Assembly: GCF_900589395.1 (NCBI RefSeq) | Contig: NZ_UUIS01000069.1 | Span: 53,366 to 117,365 of the forward strand | Direction of reading: 5' to 3' | Source: Pseudomonas viridiflava | Lineage (GTDB): Bacteria > Pseudomonadota > Gammaproteobacteria > Pseudomonadales > Pseudomonadaceae | Length of the DNA stretch: 64,000 nucleotides | Part shown: positions 24,587 through 33,504 of the stretch, one piece after another | Layout: each line of letters starts with the position of its first letter | How positions within the stretch are numbered: position 1 is the stretch's first letter | Translations under genes and position numbers: made by a program | The notes under the pieces: generated by a model | What the model was told of the DNA's origin: nothing | Database searches by the model: none | Seen by the model: only the letters and a program-made list of their open reading frames with translations

Positions 24587-25861
24587 ATGAACCTTCGTTT
24601 CCTTTCGTTGACCCTGACGCTGGCCGCCGCCTGGGCCTCGCCGGCCCTGGCGGCGCCGGCGACCTGCGCGGCACAGGCCGGCCTGCCTTCGGTCCTGGAA
24701 ATCGATCAGGGCACCCAGCGTGACATTCGCCCGGGCGTGGCCATTACCCGGGTGGCCGTGGGCAACCCGGCGGTCGCCGATGTGCAGGTCACCGGTAACC
24801 AAGGCGTGGTGCTGACCGGTATCGCGCCCGGCACGACCAGCCTGATGCTGTGGACCGAATGCGCCAAGGGTCCACAGCAGAGCATGGTGTTCGTGCGCGG
24901 CAAGGCCACGGTCGCCATGACCGAGGCCGCGCGCCTGCCGCTGGACGCCGAGCCTTTGCCCAGCCAGGTGCAGACCGACATCCGCTTTGTCGAAGTCAGT
25001 CGCAGCAAGCTCAAGGAAGCCAGCACCTCGATCTTCGGCAAGGGCTCGAACAACTCGCTGTTCGGCTCGCCAGGCACCGTTTCCGGGCTGGGCGTCACCC
25101 CCGGCACCGTGCCGTCGATCATCGATGCCGGCTCCAATGGCGTGGGGCCGATCATGCGCGCCAACGCGGTGGTGCCGCTGAACAACGACCTGTTCAACAT
25201 CGTCTGGGGAGGCGGCAGCAGCAAGGTGCTGGGCATGATCAACGCCATGGAGAACAGCGGCTTCGCCTACACCCTGGCGCGTCCCAGCCTGGTGGCCATG
25301 AGCGGGCAGAGCGCAAGTTTTCTGGCCGGTGGCGAATTCCCGGTGCCGGTGCCCAATGCCGAAGGCAGCGGCATTTCCATCGAGTACAAGGAGTACGGCG
25401 TGCGCCTGACCCTGACGCCCACCGTGGTCAGTCACAACCGCATCCTGCTCAAGGTGGCGCCGGAGGTCAGCGAGCTGGACTTCAGCGCCGGCATTACCAT
25501 CGCCGGGACCACGGTGCCGGCGCTGAACGTTCGGCGCACCGACACCAGCATTTCCCTGGCCGATGGCGAAAGCTTCGTGGTCAGCGGCCTGATCAGCTCC
25601 AACAACAGCTCGCAGATCGGCAAGTTTCCGGGGCTGGGCGACATCCCGATCCTGGGCGCGTTCTTTCGCAATTCACAGATCAACCGTCAAGAGCGCGAAC
25701 TGCTGATGGTGGTCACCCCGCACCTGGTCCAGCCGCTGGCCCGCGATGCGCAACTGCCGTCGCTGCCGGGCGAGGACTTGCGCAACTACGACCCGAGCTT
25801 CTTGCGTATGTATTTCCTCGAAAACGGCGACTTCGACCGTCGCAGCGGGTTGTCCCAATGA
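24587..25861 (+). CDS. rcpA: Type II/IVb secretin RcpA/CpaC
   Basis: Outer-membrane channel of the Tad pilus. The 424-residue protein has a signal peptide (MNLRFLSLTLTLAAAWASPALA), a BON/N0-like periplasmic domain (DIRPGVAITRVAVGNPAVAD), and the C-terminal secretin domain (SFLAGGEFPVPVP, GVRLTLTPTVV, VSGLISSNNSSQIGKFPGLG, LMVVTPHLVQPL). The start at 24587 has AAGGAT at proper spacing; a slightly earlier start would overlap rcpC. Its stop overlaps the tadZ start (ATGA), so translation is coupled. No rcpB/cpaD gene is present. Confidence 0.94.
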   Translation: MNLRFLSLTLTLAAAWASPALAAPATCAAQAGLPSVLEIDQGTQRDIRPGVAITRVAVGNPAVADVQVTGNQGVVLTGIAPGTTSLMLWTECAKGPQQSMVFVRGKATVAMTEAARLPLDAEPLPSQVQTDIRFVEVSRSKLKEASTSIFGKGSNNSLFGSPGTVSGLGVTPGTVPSIIDAGSNGVGPIMRANAVVPLNNDLFNIVWGGGSSKVLGMINAMENSGFAYTLARPSLVAMSGQSASFLAGGEFPVPVPNAEGSGISIEYKEYGVRLTLTPTVVSHNRILLKVAPEVSELDFSAGITIAGTTVPALNVRRTDTSISLADGESFVVSGLISSNNSSQIGKFPGLGDIPILGAFFRNSQINRQERELLMVVTPHLVQPLARDAQLPSLPGEDLRNYDPSFLRMYFLENGDFDRRSGLSQ

Positions 25862-27048
25862 GCCAGAGCCTGAGCCAGACCTTCCTGGCCATTACCCGTA
25901 ACGCCGCCGACCTGGAATGGCTGCAGGGCGCGCTGGGTTCGCTGGGCCAGGTGGTCAGCGCCGGCACCGGCAGCCTGGATGACCTGCTGGCGCTGGTGGA
26001 TGTGACCTTTGCCAGCGTGGTGTTCATCGGCCTGGACCGTGAGCACCTGATGACCCAGAGTGCGCTGATCGAAGGCGCGCTGGAGGCCAAGCCAATGCTG
26101 GCCATCGTCGCCCTGGGCGATGGCATGGACAACCAGTTGGTGCTCAACGCCATGCGCGCCGGCGCCCGTGATTTTGTTGCGTACGGTTCGCGCTCCAGCG
26201 AAGTGGCCGGGCTGGTGCGGCGCCTGAGCAAGCGCCTGCCGGCGGTGGCGTCCAACCCCAACATGAGTGGCTTGTCGGTGCTGTTCGGCGTGCAGTGCGA
26301 CGGCGACGGCGCATTGATTTCCAGCCACCTGGCGCTGGTGGTGCAAAAGACCCTGCCACGCACCTTGCTGCTGGACCTGGGCCTGCCGCGCGGCGACAGC
26401 CTGGCGCTGCTGGGCCTGGAGTCGACCTTCAGTTTCGGCGATGCCTTGCGCCACCTGCGCAGGCTGGATGCCACGCTGATCGACAGTGCGTTCACCACCG
26501 CCGCCAGCGGCCTGCGCATCCTGGCCTACACCGAGAGCGACGATAATCTGGAGCACTCCAGCGCCGCCGAGCTGTACATGCTGCTCAGCGCCCTGCGCCA
26601 GCATTTCGAACACGTGATCATCAACCTGGTCGGCCAGCCGGACAGCGAGGCGTTGCGCACGCTGGTCAGCCATTGCGACCAGTTGATCTGGTACACCGAC
26701 CAGAGCGTGCTGGAATGCCGGCGCAACCTGGCGATTCTCAACCTGTGGCGCGACAAGGGCATGAAGCTTGCGAATGCCGTGCTGCTGGTCGACCGCTACC
26801 TGCGCGCAGTGGCGCCCAATGCCGAGACGGTGGGCAAGACCTTCGGCCTGCCGGTGGTCTCGGTGCTGCCGCTCAATCCCGAGCTGCGCCTCAATGCCAA
26901 GAACCAGGGCGTGCCGCTGTTCGAACTGGCACCACGCGAAGCGTTGTCGGCCGGGCTGCGCCAGCTCGGCGCGCACCTGGTGCGCCACAGCGGCACCGTG
27001 GAAAAACCCACTCAAGGCTGGTTCAGCCGGCTGCGGAGAAATCGCTGA
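25858..27048 (+). CDS. tadZ: Pilus localisation protein TadZ/CpaE, degenerate ATPase
   Basis: MinD/ParA-related protein that places the Tad machine, usually at a cell pole. The 396 residues begin with an atypical receiver-like domain (about 1-120, ending RAGARDFVAYG) and continue into a ParA fold (LLLDLGLPRGDSLALLGL, VIINLVGQPDSEALRTLV, YTDQSVLECRRN). The position of the deviant Walker A reads FGVQCDGDGALISSH, with no GKT and no signature lysine, so ATP hydrolysis is doubtful. Start ATGA overlaps the rcpA stop; stop overlaps the tadA start by one base. Confidence 0.9.
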   Translation: MSQSLSQTFLAITRNAADLEWLQGALGSLGQVVSAGTGSLDDLLALVDVTFASVVFIGLDREHLMTQSALIEGALEAKPMLAIVALGDGMDNQLVLNAMRAGARDFVAYGSRSSEVAGLVRRLSKRLPAVASNPNMSGLSVLFGVQCDGDGALISSHLALVVQKTLPRTLLLDLGLPRGDSLALLGLESTFSFGDALRHLRRLDATLIDSAFTTAASGLRILAYTESDDNLEHSSAAELYMLLSALRQHFEHVIINLVGQPDSEALRTLVSHCDQLIWYTDQSVLECRRNLAILNLWRDKGMKLANAVLLVDRYLRAVAPNAETVGKTFGLPVVSVLPLNPELRLNAKNQGVPLFELAPREALSAGLRQLGAHLVRHSGTVEKPTQGWFSRLRRNR

Positions 27049-28307
27049 TGCCCGACAGACCCTTTGGCGCCTCCTCGCGCGCCCAGCATGCCGCCGACGA
27101 TGCCCAGGGCCTCAAGCTGGTGCTGCACCGCTACATCATTGACGGCATCGAGGAGCACGGCCGCAACCTGCTCGAAGGCTCGCGCCCTGCGCTGGCACAG
27201 TTCGTCATCGACAAGGTGGCCGAATATGTCGCCCGCCTGCGCCTGGCCATCTCGCGCTACGAGATGGAGCGCCTGGCCGAGGAGCTGGTCGATGAGCTGA
27301 CCGGCTTCGGCCCGCTGGAAGTGCTGCTGCGCGACAGTTCGGTGACCGAGATCCTGGTCAACGGGCCTTCCAAAGTGTTTGTCGAGCGCGACGGGGTGCT
27401 GCACCACACCGACCTGCGCTTTATCGACGCGCACCATGTCGAGCGGGTCATGCAGCGCATTCTGGCGCCGATGGGCCGGCGCCTGGACGAGTCGTCGCCA
27501 ATGGTCGATGCGCGCCTGCCCGATGGCAGCCGGGTCAATGCGATCATTCCGCCGATTGCACTGGACGGCCCGTGCCTGTCTATCCGCAAGTTTCGCAAGG
27601 ACATGCTCAAGAGCACCGACCTGGTGGCGATCCAGACCATCGACCAGGCGATCTTCGAATTTTTCCAGGAGGCGGTGGGCAAGCGCTGCAATGTGTTGAT
27701 CAGCGGCGGCACCGGCACCGGCAAGACCACGCTGCTCAACGTGCTCAGCCAGTTGATCGACAGCCATCAGCGGCTGGTGACCATCGAGGATGTCGCCGAG
27801 CTGCAACTGAGCCACCCGCACGTGGTGCGCCTGGAAACCCGTCCACCCAATGCCGAGGGCCACGGCGAAGTGCGTTCCAGCGACCTGATCCGCAATGCCC
27901 TGCGGATGCGCCCGGACCGCATCATCCTCGGCGAGATTCGTGGCGTGGAAGTACTCGATGTGCTGACCGCCATGAACACCGGCCACGACGGCTCGATGAG
28001 CACCGTGCACGCCAACAATGCCCAGGACGCCTTGCTGCGCCTGGAGACGCTGGTGGGGCTGACCGGGCGGCAGATCGCCGAGAAAACCCTGCGCCAGATG
28101 ATCTGCGCGGCGCTGGACGTGATCATCCAGCTGACCCGCCTGCCCGATGGCCGGCGTTGCGTCAGCGAAGTGGTGGAGGTGGTCGGCATGCGTGACGACA
28201 TTTACGTGACCAATACTCTGTTTCGCCTGGACCGGCGCACCGGGTTTGGTTTTCACCGCGAGGCCCTGCATGCCGCCGGTGACAAGCTGCGGCCGATGTA
28301 CGGATGA
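27048..28307 (+). CDS. tadA: Tad pilus assembly ATPase TadA/CpaF
   Basis: Hexameric secretion ATPase that powers Flp pilus assembly. In 419 residues I see the N-terminal domain (LTGFGPLEVLLRDSSVTEIL), Walker A GGTGTGKTT (220-228), the Asp box and Walker B region (MRPDRIILGEIRGVEVLDVL) and the His box (GHDGSMSTVHANN). All ATPase motifs are intact. The start codon overlaps the tadZ stop (TGATG), so the two are translationally coupled. Confidence 0.95.
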   Translation: MPDRPFGASSRAQHAADDAQGLKLVLHRYIIDGIEEHGRNLLEGSRPALAQFVIDKVAEYVARLRLAISRYEMERLAEELVDELTGFGPLEVLLRDSSVTEILVNGPSKVFVERDGVLHHTDLRFIDAHHVERVMQRILAPMGRRLDESSPMVDARLPDGSRVNAIIPPIALDGPCLSIRKFRKDMLKSTDLVAIQTIDQAIFEFFQEAVGKRCNVLISGGTGTGKTTLLNVLSQLIDSHQRLVTIEDVAELQLSHPHVVRLETRPPNAEGHGEVRSSDLIRNALRMRPDRIILGEIRGVEVLDVLTAMNTGHDGSMSTVHANNAQDALLRLETLVGLTGRQIAEKTLRQMICAALDVIIQLTRLPDGRRCVSEVVEVVGMRDDIYVTNTLFRLDRRTGFGFHREALHAAGDKLRPMYG

Positions 28308-28320
28308 GGGGAGGGCGGGC

Positions 28321-29205
28321 ATGAAGGTGGTCTGGGTGCTGGCCCTGGTCTTTATCCTGTTGCTGGGCATCGCGTGCTATCTGTTCTACCTGAGCCTCAA
28401 CCGTGGCGCCAGCGAGCGGATCCTGCAACGGCTCAACCAGGGGCGGGTGCTGGTGGCGCCGCAAAAGCCGGGCTTGCAGCGCCTGGAGCGCGCCTTTCTG
28501 CGGGCGGGGCTGGGGCGCCCGACCGATCGGCTGGGGCTGGCGTTGCTGGCGTGGGGCCTGGCCATGCTGCTGGGGTATCTGCTGGGCGGCCTGGCCGGGC
28601 TGGCCGCCGGCCTGCTCGGCGCGCCGCTGGCCTTGCGCCTGTTCGTGTCGTGGCGCTATCGCAAGCGGGTCCGGCGCATGATCGAGCAGTTGCCGCAGAT
28701 GCTCGACCACAGCGTGCGCAGCCTCAAGTCCGGCCGCACCCTGGCCGATGCCGTGCTGCATGGCATCGAGGCCGCCGACCAGCCGTTGCGCGACGGCATG
28801 GGGCGCATCGAGCGCAACGTGCAACTGGGGGTGAGCCTGCCCGATGCCGCCCAGGATTTTGCCGAGCTGTATGAACGCGACGAGTTTCATATGTTCGCCC
28901 TGGGGCTGCGGGTCAACCACCGCTATGGCGGCAATGCCAGTGAACTGATGGAAAGCCTGATCACGCTGATCCGTGAGCGCGACCAGATGGCCCGGCAACT
29001 GAGCGCCATGACCGGCGAGACGCGCATGACCGCCGTGGTCCTGGCCTCGCTGCCGCTGGCGATGGTCGGCTACTTCATGCTGACCAACCCCGGCTACCTG
29101 ATGCACATGTGGCGCGACGAGGGCGGCCAGACCCTGCTGTTGGCGGCCTTCGGCTTCCAGGCCATGGGCTGCCTGGCGCTGTGGCGCATGATGCGGAGTA
29201 TCTGA
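28321..29205 (+). CDS. tadB: Tad pilus inner-membrane platform protein TadB
   Basis: GspF-like platform subunit paired with TadC. The 294 residues have an N-terminal helix (VWVLALVFILLLGIACYLFY), two adjoining helices near 80-110, the cytoplasmic T2SSF domain (LPQMLDHSVRSLKSGRTLAD, GVSLPDAAQDFAELY) and a C-terminal hydrophobic pair. A strong purine-rich site (GAGGGGAGGG) precedes the ATG, 13 bases after tadA. Confidence 0.93.
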   Translation: MKVVWVLALVFILLLGIACYLFYLSLNRGASERILQRLNQGRVLVAPQKPGLQRLERAFLRAGLGRPTDRLGLALLAWGLAMLLGYLLGGLAGLAAGLLGAPLALRLFVSWRYRKRVRRMIEQLPQMLDHSVRSLKSGRTLADAVLHGIEAADQPLRDGMGRIERNVQLGVSLPDAAQDFAELYERDEFHMFALGLRVNHRYGGNASELMESLITLIRERDQMARQLSAMTGETRMTAVVLASLPLAMVGYFMLTNPGYLMHMWRDEGGQTLLLAAFGFQAMGCLALWRMMRSI

Positions 29206-29206
29206 C

Positions 29207-30097
29207 ATGGTCCTGCTGCTGGTGAGTGTCCTGATGTTCCTGATGGCCCTGGCGCTGCTGCTGTCGAACATCGCCGGCCAGCGTCGTAACGAACGCCTGG
29301 TGGCCCAGCGGCTCAAGGGCCAGACGGTGCGCGAAAGCCGTATCGGCAGCTGGTTGCGCCTGTTGGGTGACACGCGCCTGGGGCACCGGGTGATCAGCAT
29401 GGACAGCGAAACCCGCGACCTGCTCAACCGCGTCGGCTGGCGCCGGGCGCGAAAGCGCTCGCTGTTCGCGGCCTGTCAGATCGGTGTGCCGGTCGGGCTG
29501 CTGGTGTCGACCCTGCTGGTGCAGTTCGTGTTCTACAAGGACGTGGCCCAGCCGATCGTGGCGCCAATGTTTGCTGTCGGCCTGGGCTATCTGTTGCCCA
29601 AGCGCATCCTGGCGGTGGTCGCCCGGCACCGGCAGAAACAGGTGGTGGTCGAGATTTCGACCTTCATTCCGCTGCTGCGCATCCTGTTCGAGTCCGGCAT
29701 GGCGGTGGAGCAGGCGTTGCGGGTGCTGAGCAACGAGGGGCGGCAGCTGTTGCCGATCCTGTCCGAGGAAATCCGCCTGATCCTGGTGCGGGTCGACTCA
29801 GGGCTGGAGCTGGGTGAAGAGTTGCGCAAGACCTCGCGCTTGCTGGCGGTGGACGAATTCAGCGACACCTGCGTGATCCTCAACCAACTGATCCATCAGG
29901 GCGGCGGCGCACTGCGCTCGTTACTGGCGCTCAAGCAACTGATCGACGACCGGCGCCTGACCCGCCTGCAGGAGTACATCTCCAAGCTGTCGGCCAAGAT
30001 GTCGGTGGTGATGATGGTGTTTCTGTTTCCGGCCCTGCTGATCGTCCTGGCCGGTCCCGGCTTCATTGCGCTGAGCCATGCACTGGGGAGCAAGTGA
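29207..30097 (+). CDS. tadC: Tad pilus inner-membrane platform protein TadC
   Basis: Second GspF-like platform subunit, 296 residues. It shows the N-terminal helix (VLLLVSVLMFLMALALLLSN), an internal helix pair, a T2SSF domain (FIPLLRILFESGMAVEQALR, LELGEELRKTSRLLAVDEFS) and a closing membrane segment (MVFLFPALLIVLAGPGFIAL). It starts one base after the tadB stop. In contrast to the tight spacing upstream, 409 bases of repeat DNA separate it from tadD. Confidence 0.93.
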   Translation: MVLLLVSVLMFLMALALLLSNIAGQRRNERLVAQRLKGQTVRESRIGSWLRLLGDTRLGHRVISMDSETRDLLNRVGWRRARKRSLFAACQIGVPVGLLVSTLLVQFVFYKDVAQPIVAPMFAVGLGYLLPKRILAVVARHRQKQVVVEISTFIPLLRILFESGMAVEQALRVLSNEGRQLLPILSEEIRLILVRVDSGLELGEELRKTSRLLAVDEFSDTCVILNQLIHQGGGALRSLLALKQLIDDRRLTRLQEYISKLSAKMSVVMMVFLFPALLIVLAGPGFIALSHALGSK

Positions 30098-30506
30098 TGA
30101 ACACTATGGCGGCACCCGATCGTAGGCGTAATGCCGGTCAGTGCGGGGGAATTTCGTCGGATGCTGAACGTGTGGGAGGGCGCTCTGTTCGCCAATACGG
30201 TGGCGCAGACGCAGCAGATGTGCCGATTCTACTGGCTTCATCGCCAGCAGAGCGGCCTCCCACAATCGAGTGTCAGACGCAAGATCGGGTGAACCCCGGC
30301 TTGACTGATCGGCATTACTGCGTAGGAGCCCACCCTGTGTTGCTGACACCGCGCCAAGGCGGCACGCTGTCGCGCATCAAACAGGGACCTGTGGGAGGCG
30401 GCTTGCCGGCGATCGGCTGCGCCAGCAGTCGCAGGTTTTTCATGCCTCATGGATCTCTACATGTGCCAGGCCCCCGCGCCCGGCGTCTCACAAGGACAAC
30501 CCTGCG
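30098..30506. repeat. REP-bearing gap between tadC and tadD
   Basis: Non-coding. 30172-30264 is a REPIN: GTGGGAGGGCGCTCTG... facing ...CAGAGCGGCCTCCCAC. 30391-30467 starts with the REP GTGGGAGGCGGCTTGCCGGC and runs into GCTGCGCCAGCAGTCGCAGG then TCATGGATCTC, which looks like a strongly decayed, inverted core of the palindrome-ended repeat family. The tadD ribosome binding site (AAGGAC) sits at the right end. A predicted ORF (30094-30510) across the repeats is spurious. Confidence 0.75.
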
Positions 30507-31289
30507 ATGAAAGCCATGATCATGACCTGTGCCCTCATGCTGCTGGGCGGCTGCGCCTCGGACGATCGCGCGTCCTGGCTGCCGGGCACCGCCAGCCAGG
30601 GCCAATGCCCCCGACTGACCTCCGACCAGGAGTTCACCCTCAACATGGCCCAGACCATGGCTGACGAAGGCCGCCTGCATGCCAGCCTGGCCAATCTGGA
30701 AAGCCTGCCGCCTGACCTCGGTGAAGTGCGCTTGCGCAAGGCGCGCATCCTGCGCCTGTTGGGCAGCCGCGAGGCCGAGCCGTTGTACAGCAGCCTGCTC
30801 GGCACTTGCCGCGCAGCCGAAGGCGAACACGGCCTGGGCCAACTGGCGGCGGCGCGCAGCGATTACCTGCAGGCCCTGCAGCATCTGCAGCGCGCCGCGA
30901 AACTGGCGCCTGTCGATGAGAAGGTGCGCAATGACCTGGGCGTGGCCTACCTGAACCTGATGAATGTCGATCAGGCGCGCTTTCAGTTCCTCACCGCGCT
31001 GGAGCTCAAGCCCGGCGATACGCTGCCGGCACAGAACCTGGTCACCCTGCTGATCTACGAGGACGACTGGCAACGCGCTGCCGAGCTGACCAGCCGCACC
31101 GGACTGACCCCGCGCCAGGTCAGCGAGGCCCAGCAGCGTGCCGAGCACTTGATCAGGCAGGGCAAGATTCCGGAGCCTGCGGTGCTGCGCAAGATCCCGG
31201 TGCCGCGCAATGCCACCTTGAATCGCGAGGCCCCGATGAGCGTCGGCCTCGGCCCGCCTGGCAGTGGCCGTGAAGGAGTCGCACCATGA
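30507..31289 (+). CDS. tadD: Tad pilus lipoprotein TadD (TPR)
   Basis: Pilotin-like lipoprotein, required in other Tad systems for pilus secretion. The 260 residues start with a lipoprotein signal (MKAMIMTCALMLLGGC; lipobox LGGC, Cys16), followed by tetratricopeptide repeats (for example DYLQALQHLQRAAKLAPVDE, NDLGVAYLNLMNVDQARFQF). The Ala-Ser after the cysteine region does not carry the Asp+2 retention signal, consistent with the outer membrane. Its stop overlaps the next start (ATGA). Confidence 0.92.
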   Translation: MKAMIMTCALMLLGGCASDDRASWLPGTASQGQCPRLTSDQEFTLNMAQTMADEGRLHASLANLESLPPDLGEVRLRKARILRLLGSREAEPLYSSLLGTCRAAEGEHGLGQLAAARSDYLQALQHLQRAAKLAPVDEKVRNDLGVAYLNLMNVDQARFQFLTALELKPGDTLPAQNLVTLLIYEDDWQRAAELTSRTGLTPRQVSEAQQRAEHLIRQGKIPEPAVLRKIPVPRNATLNREAPMSVGLGPPGSGREGVAP

Positions 31290-31555
31290 ACCCTGTTGTG
31301 CTTGCCGCGTTCTGCCTGCTCGGTGCCTGTGGCACCGCCTGGGCCATTGAGCCCGCGTCGCCCCCGGCCCCCAGAACCCAGACCGAAGCCTGGCTGCAAC
31401 TGCAAGTGCGCGGCGAGGCCGCCAGCAAGACGGTGCAGACCGCCACGCCCACCGAGCGCGAACAGAGCCTGCAACGCTGGCTGGACAACTACAAACATCC
31501 GATTCCGGAGTTTTACGATCAGGGCGCGGAAGGCAAGGTCGGGTCGGGCAAGTAG
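31286..31555 (+). CDS. DUF3613 family small exported protein
   Basis: 89 residues with an N-terminal signal (MNPVVLAAFCLLGACGTAWA; the LGAC could be a lipobox). The mature part has a short conserved-looking end, QRWLDNYKHPIPEFYDQ. A protein of this family sits after tadD in Pseudomonas tad loci; its role is unknown. It has GAAGGAG before the ATG and a 4-base overlap with tadD. The TAG stop codon lies within the first bases of the decayed repeat that starts at 31552 (GTAGGCGCGCGCTC). Confidence 0.85.
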   Translation: MNPVVLAAFCLLGACGTAWAIEPASPPAPRTQTEAWLQLQVRGEAASKTVQTATPTEREQSLQRWLDNYKHPIPEFYDQGAEGKVGSGK

Positions 31556-31732
31556 GCGCGCGCTCGGCCTGGGCGGCATACCGACAACCGGCTGCGTTAG
31601 CAGTCGTAACTATGCGGTACTTCATGGATTGTGAATGTGCTCACAACCCTGCATGTGTGGCGTTTCATCAATTTTGCCAGCGCTTCGCACTCGATCGTGG
31701 TGGTCCGGCATTCCGGCAGAGCCCCTCCTACA
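31552..31732 (-). repeat. Palindrome-ended repeat, copy 4 (inverted, decayed)
   Basis: Left arm GTAGGCGCGCGCTCGG at 31552, inverted core GGCTGCGTTAGCAGTCGTAA at 31590-31609, then TGTGGCGTTTCATC and GCCAGCGCTTCGCACTCG around 31654-31693, and a right arm remnant GGCAGAGCCCCTCCTAC ending at 31731. Every block matches copies 1-3 in reverse-complement order, with many mismatches. The remaining 31733-31985 is AT-richer and has no gene; a possible promoter TTGACG (31890) with TAGACG (31913), 17-base spacing, precedes the broken gene. Confidence 0.75.
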
Positions 31733-31985
31733 GTCTGTATTGACTGCACGATAGCGCTGTATCAGCGAAACATAAGGTGTTTCATTCAAAAGTCCTGTTG
31801 CGGGTAATTAATTCGAGCTTGTATGTAGGACTTTTTACCGGCGCCTGAAGGATGCCTCTGTAATTGATCAAAACCTGCCTGTTCATGCCTTGACGGAGTG
31901 ACGGTGTCGAAATAGACGCTTATGTTGCGGCCCCCGGCAGAGTGTGCCGCTTCTCGATGCCCCCCAGGTTTTTCAGGTGATGAAC

Positions 31986-32579
31986 ATGTCAGATGATCCC
32001 TATGCGCCGCCTTCATCCGCAGTGGCCACAAGGCCGGCGAACAAAGCGGCTTATTACGTTGTATCCAGTACCAAGTTTGTAGTGTTGTCGATCTCTCTCG
32101 GCGGGCTGTATTGGACGTATTGGTATTACCGACAATGGAAAGCCTGGCGGCAACTATCCGGCGACGCCGTCATTCCCTGGTTACGTGCCCTGTTTTCAAT
32201 CTTTTTTGTTTATTCATTATTCATGAACGTGAACAAGAGCCTGTTGCAGGCTGAAACGTCCTGCGCGTGGCGCCCCAGGTTATTGGCCGTTTGATTGATA
32301 GTGATCCAGGTCGTGTCGTGTACGGCCTCTGCTTTTATAACGATAACCCCAGAACCATTGTGGCTGATCTCGGTACTGCTCACGATCACGATGCTGGTCC
32401 TGATGCTTCGGGCGCAACGCGTGATCAATGGTGTGTCCGGCGATCCGCAGGGCATGAGTAACCGTCGAGTCACCTGGATCAATGCCCTGTGGATGGTGGC
32501 GAGCCTGGTCCTGACTGTCGCGAGTATCGTGATGCTGGCCGCGCTGGCTGAGCAAGGCTATCTGCAGTACGGCTACTGA
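31986..32579 (+). pseudogene. DUF4234-like membrane protein gene interrupted by an in-frame TGA
   Basis: One reading frame carries both halves: residues from ATG 31986 (MSDDPYAPPSSAVAT; a tract YYVVSSTKFVVLSISLGGLY and YWYYRQWKAWRQLSGD) up to a TGA at 32292-32294, then directly in the same frame LIVIQVVSCTASAFI to LRAQRVINGVSGDPQGMSNR and a final membrane segment. In the proteins I remember of this type the two parts form one continuous polypeptide of about 200 residues. A single nonsense change, rather than a frameshift, separates them. GGTGAT lies before the start. It could also be two short proteins (TTG start at 32295), but I find that less likely. Confidence 0.7.
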
Positions 32580-32590
32580 TGCCACCTGCC

Positions 32591-33364
32591 TCAATGCGCC
32601 GTCGTCTGCCGACGCACGGTGCTGTTGCCCAAGGCCAGGGCCAGTTGCGTGCGGTTGTGCATGTGGGTCTGGCGCAGCACTTGCGAGACGTACAACTTGA
32701 CGGTGTTTTCGGTAATGCCCAGCTCGCAGGCGATCTGGTAGTTGGTCTGGCCCTTGCCCACCAGCCGGGCGACGTCCATCTGCCGGCGGGACAGGTCGGC
32801 GAACAGCGCCGGAACTTCGGCATCGCGGGTGTCAGGTGCCTGATCGCCGGGCGGCGGCAGGTCACGATGGGCACGTGCCTTGTCCAGGTCCTGGTACAGG
32901 TCGTCGATAGAGGCGGCCAGGTATTGCAGCTTTTCATTGAGCAGGCCCAGTTGTTTCAGGCTGCGCTGGCGCTCCTGCAGCGCGATCTCCTGGCGCTGCA
33001 GGCCTTCGAGCAGTTCGTCAAGGTCGACCGGTTTCTGGTAATAGTCGGCGATACCGGCGCGCAAGGCGCGGATCACGTCTTTTTTCTCGGCCCGGCCGGT
33101 GAGCAGGATGGCCTCGAACAGATGTTGCTTGCCGCCGATCAGCTTCATGGCCTCGACCAGCTCGACGCCGTTCATGCCGGGCATGTCCAGGTCGCACAGG
33201 ACCAGCCCGATGTCGGGCGTATCGCGAAACCGCTCGATGGCTTCGCGGCTGTTGGTGCAGGGCACGCAGAGATAACCATGGCCTTCGAGAAACTCACTGA
33301 GCTCTTCGACAATCAACGGCTGATCGTCGACCACCAGAACCTTTACCGCCGAATACTTGACCAC
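32591..33364 (-). CDS. pprB: Response regulator PprB (LuxR type), tad regulator
   Basis: Partner of the PprA kinase; in P. aeruginosa it activates flp and tad transcription. The 257 residues contain a receiver (VDDQP pocket, phospho-acceptor Asp58 in VLCDLDMPG, Lys in YYQKP), a coiled linker (ALQERQRSLKQLGLLNEKLQ) and a C-terminal LuxR/FixJ helix-turn-helix (FADLSRRQMDVARLVGKG, LGITENTVKLYVSQVL). The start is GTG at 33364 with GGGAG six bases upstream; an open frame continues upstream past fppA but has no receiver sequence. It is convergent with the broken membrane-protein gene. Confidence 0.93.
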   Translation of the reverse strand: MVKYSAVKVLVVDDQPLIVEELSEFLEGHGYLCVPCTNSREAIERFRDTPDIGLVLCDLDMPGMNGVELVEAMKLIGGKQHLFEAILLTGRAEKKDVIRALRAGIADYYQKPVDLDELLEGLQRQEIALQERQRSLKQLGLLNEKLQYLAASIDDLYQDLDKARAHRDLPPPGDQAPDTRDAEVPALFADLSRRQMDVARLVGKGQTNYQIACELGITENTVKLYVSQVLRQTHMHNRTQLALALGNSTVRRQTTAH

Positions 33365-33504
33365 GCGTGACTCCCTGGCGACCTGTCCCTGATTGCGCTC
33401 AGCCGCCGCTAATCTGCATGGCAGAGCGCGGCGAATCTGGCGGGTATGCACTAAACCTAGACGCACTTGGCGACTCTGTACATGTGAGTGAAGGCTGATT
33501 CTGA

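Noticed and set aside
30094..30510. Possible 138-residue gene between tadC and tadD
   Set aside because: Runs through REP palindromes, overlaps the tadC stop and ends in the tadD start; no ribosome site or family.
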